Source: Treponema sp. (GTDB lineage Bacteria; Spirochaetota; Spirochaetia; Treponematales; Breznakiellaceae). From it: a stretch of DNA of 7,585 nt. The notes under the pieces were generated by a model. It did not search any database, had not been told where the DNA came from, and saw only the letters and a program-made list of their open reading frames with translations. Made by a program: the position numbers and the translations under genes. Shown here piece by piece: positions 6,223-7,585 of this stretch. Position 1 is the stretch's first letter; each line of letters opens with the position of its first letter. Where the stretch lies: assembly GCA_031278025.1 (NCBI GenBank), contig JAITLF010000255.1:1-7585 (forward strand), read 5' to 3'.

Positions 6223-6890
6223 CCCTCCTCAAATAATTCCATCCGTTCTTTTTCCACATCCGCCCGTTTTATGATAAGTTCGGCGGCGGTATGGCCGTGA
6301 ACGGCATAATGGAGTTTCTTCTGGACTTTTGCGAAAAAATCCCTGGTAACGGGAGCGTCCCTGCTGTAATCAAGCGCGGTAGCATATATATCGGTGATTT
6401 TTTGATAGAATCGCCGTTCGCTCAATCTGATTTCCCGAATTTCCGCAAGGAGGTGTTCAAAATAATCTTCCCCCAGAAAAGCGCCGTTTTCCATGCGCTT
6501 TTTGTCGATGATATAACCCCGCAGGGTAAAATCCCGCAAAACTGAAGTTGCCCATTGCCGGAAAGCGGCAGCCCGCCTGGAATTGATCCGATAGCCCACA
6601 GCGATTATGGCATCAAGGTTGTAATGTTTTGTTTTGTAGTTTTTCCCGTCCGAAGCAGTTACCGAGAAATCCTCGGCAGCTGAATGTTCATCCAGCTCCC
6701 CTTCTTTGAAAATATTTTTGAGGTGAAGTGAAATATTATCGGCCGAGCAGTCAAATAGTTTTGCCATGAGTTTCCGGCTGAGCCAAATTGTATCGTTCTG
6801 AACCCGTACTTCTATGCCGTCTTCTCTGGCCTGAAATGAGAAAATAAGAAATTCCGCGGCGCCGGAACGAAGAAAAGTCTTTTTTTTCAT
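6201..6890 (-). CDS. RhuM-family protein, probably C-terminally truncated
   Basis: The 229 residues match the pattern I know for RhuM proteins (Virulence_RhuM family): a helix-turn-helix-like segment WLSRKLMAKLFDCSADNIS (36-54), then SDGKNYKTKHYNLDAIIAVG (80-99), RAAAFRQWA (106-114), SERRFYQKI (157-165) and YAVHGHTAAELI (195-206). RhuM genes often sit inside restriction-modification loci, but their molecular role is not settled. Usual family members are about 330-345 residues, so roughly 100 C-terminal residues are absent. The frame follows the family to about ADVEKERM, then ends in SANYTN encoded by the palindromic repeat. It could be a decayed gene or a working short form. The start overlaps the mod stop as ATGA, with GAGGG 6 bases upstream, and is followed by an 8-A tract. 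The reading frame is otherwise intact. Confidence 0.5.
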   Translation of the reverse strand: MKKKTFLRSGAAEFLIFSFQAREDGIEVRVQNDTIWLSRKLMAKLFDCSADNISLHLKNIFKEGELDEHSAAEDFSVTASDGKNYKTKHYNLDAIIAVGYRINSRRAAAFRQWATSVLRDFTLRGYIIDKKRMENGAFLGEDYFEHLLAEIREIRLSERRFYQKITDIYATALDYSRDAPVTRDFFAKVQKKLHYAVHGHTAAELIIKRADVEKERMELFEEGSANYTN

Positions 6891-7585
6891 GCTTCACCCT
6901 CATCAAATAAGCCGGGCTGTTCCTTTTCCGGCTTTTTCGCCATGGGGAGGTTTTCTATCTGTAAACTGTAATCATCGTGGCCCCATTCGCATTTGGCGAG
7001 GACCGTGTTGGGTATTTTCTTGATGGTCAGGTTGGAGAAGCCGCCGGAACGGGAACGAAAAGCGGTACACATAACGAGGAGAGTCCGCCTGTTTCCCACT
7101 TCTTCGGAGAGCAGGGTAAGCTGTTCGTGACTAAGGTGGGCGGTGGTAACGTAGATAAAGTCGTTTTCCGTGGATTTACCGTGGATCCAGTAGACGGATT
7201 CCGAGGGCTCGTAGGTAAAGCCTTCCAGTTTGCAGACCGCCGCGGCAAGCATGGGGCCGTTGTATTCCTTGTTGATGATCCAGTTGCCCCATTTGTCCTT
7301 TTGCAGCAGGGACGGCGCAAGCCGGTAATACCGGAACCCGCCGCCGCCCTTCCAGCCCGCCGCTTCGGTAATGCCCCCGGGGTCTTCGCCGTCAATGACC
7401 TTTTTCAGCCGGGGGATGATGTGGGTGTGGCAGTGTTCGCCCAGTTCCACCATGATCCAGCGCCGCCCCATCTTGTGGGCCACCGCGCCGGTAGTGCCGG
7501 AACCGGCAAAGGAGTCGAGGACGAGATCGCCGGGGTTGGTGGCAATGTGAATGATGCGCTGGATGAGGCGTTCGGGTTTGGGGGT
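6887..7585 (-). CDS. mod: Type III DNA methyltransferase, Mod subunit (N6-adenine, beta class), 3' part only
   Basis: The visible 232 residues are the C-terminal part of Mod, which recognises the site and transfers a methyl group from SAM to adenine. Visible residues 1-33 hold TPKPERLIQRIIHIATNPGD followed by the SAM-binding motif DSFAGSGTTG (24-33), and then VAHKMGRRWIMVELGEHC. In beta-class enzymes this motif comes after the DPPY catalytic motif and the recognition domain, so both lie past the right edge and cannot be checked. The ATG at 7483 is internal and not a start. The C-terminus reads EKEQPGLFDEGEA, where QPGLF resembles a sliding-clamp binding motif. The TGA overlaps the ATG of the RhuM-family gene. 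Together with res it forms the R-M system; I infer that the operon promoter lies outside the window. Confidence 0.5.
   Translation of the reverse strand, partial: TPKPERLIQRIIHIATNPGDLVLDSFAGSGTTGAVAHKMGRRWIMVELGEHCHTHIIPRLKKVIDGEDPGGITEAAGWKGGGGFRYYRLAPSLLQKDKWGNWIINKEYNGPMLAAAVCKLEGFTYEPSESVYWIHGKSTENDFIYVTTAHLSHEQLTLLSEEVGNRRTLLVMCTAFRSRSGGFSNLTIKKIPNTVLAKCEWGHDDYSLQIENLPMAKKPEKEQPGLFDEGEA
6897..6901 (-). promoter_or_regulatory. Ribosome binding site of the RhuM-family gene
   Basis: GAGGG on the minus strand lies 6 bases before ATG 6890, within the last codons of mod. With the ATGA overlap this suggests coupled translation of mod and rhuM. Confidence 0.5.

Noticed and set aside
6887..7483. 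A separate gene starting at ATG 7483
   Set aside because: The frame stays open to the window edge and holds the SAM-binding motif upstream of that ATG, so it is an internal methionine of Mod.

Overview
The window is 7.6 kb of moderately GC-rich bacterial DNA. Every gene I can support lies on the minus strand, so the order of transcription runs from high to low coordinates. There are two compact modules: a type III restriction-modification locus (about 7585 to 3484) and a two-gene ABC transporter operon (3202 to beyond position 1). I saw no tRNA, rRNA, CRISPR array or transposase. The organism cannot be fixed from this sequence. The mix of a type III R-M locus with a RhuM gene, a fused TMD-NBD ABC pair and AATTCG-rich palindromic repeats would suit an anaerobic gut-type bacterium, and a high-GC treponeme is my weak guess.

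Module 1 reads mod (3' part only, N-terminus outside the window), then a RhuM-family gene, then res. Mod carries the SAM-binding motif DSFAGSGTTG. Res is an intact 887-residue helicase-nuclease with all superfamily 2 motifs and a C-terminal PD...ExK site. The rhuM start overlaps the mod stop (ATGA). RhuM looks C-terminally shortened: its last codons and stop lie inside a 61-bp palindromic repeat (6162-6222) that fills the gap before res. Mod and Res would together methylate, and ATP-dependently cleave, DNA at a shared recognition sequence. The part played by RhuM is unknown.

A 281-bp intergenic region (3203-3483) has no obvious terminator for the R-M operon. It holds a near-consensus sigma70-type promoter (TTGACG-N17-TACAAT), a dyad over the expected transcription start, and a short structured leader with a strong Shine-Dalgarno site.

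Module 2 is a pair of half-ABC proteins, each with an exporter-fold membrane domain fused to an ATPase. The first (1406-3202) is complete. The second (1409 to 1, C-terminus cut by the window edge) overlaps it by ATGA. The motif DEATAYADAENE and the ARFWD context resemble the YbtP/YbtQ and IrtA/IrtB siderophore-transporter branch, so a heterodimer handling iron-siderophore or a similar ligand is plausible but unproven.

The least ordinary signal is at the join of the two ABC genes. The 126 bp between the overlapped ATG (1409) and the next in-frame ATG (1283) consist largely of three consecutive strong inverted repeats, yet stay open in frame. Either they encode a 42-residue N-terminal extension made of palindromic DNA, or they are regulatory RNA hairpins, one of which looks like an intrinsic terminator.
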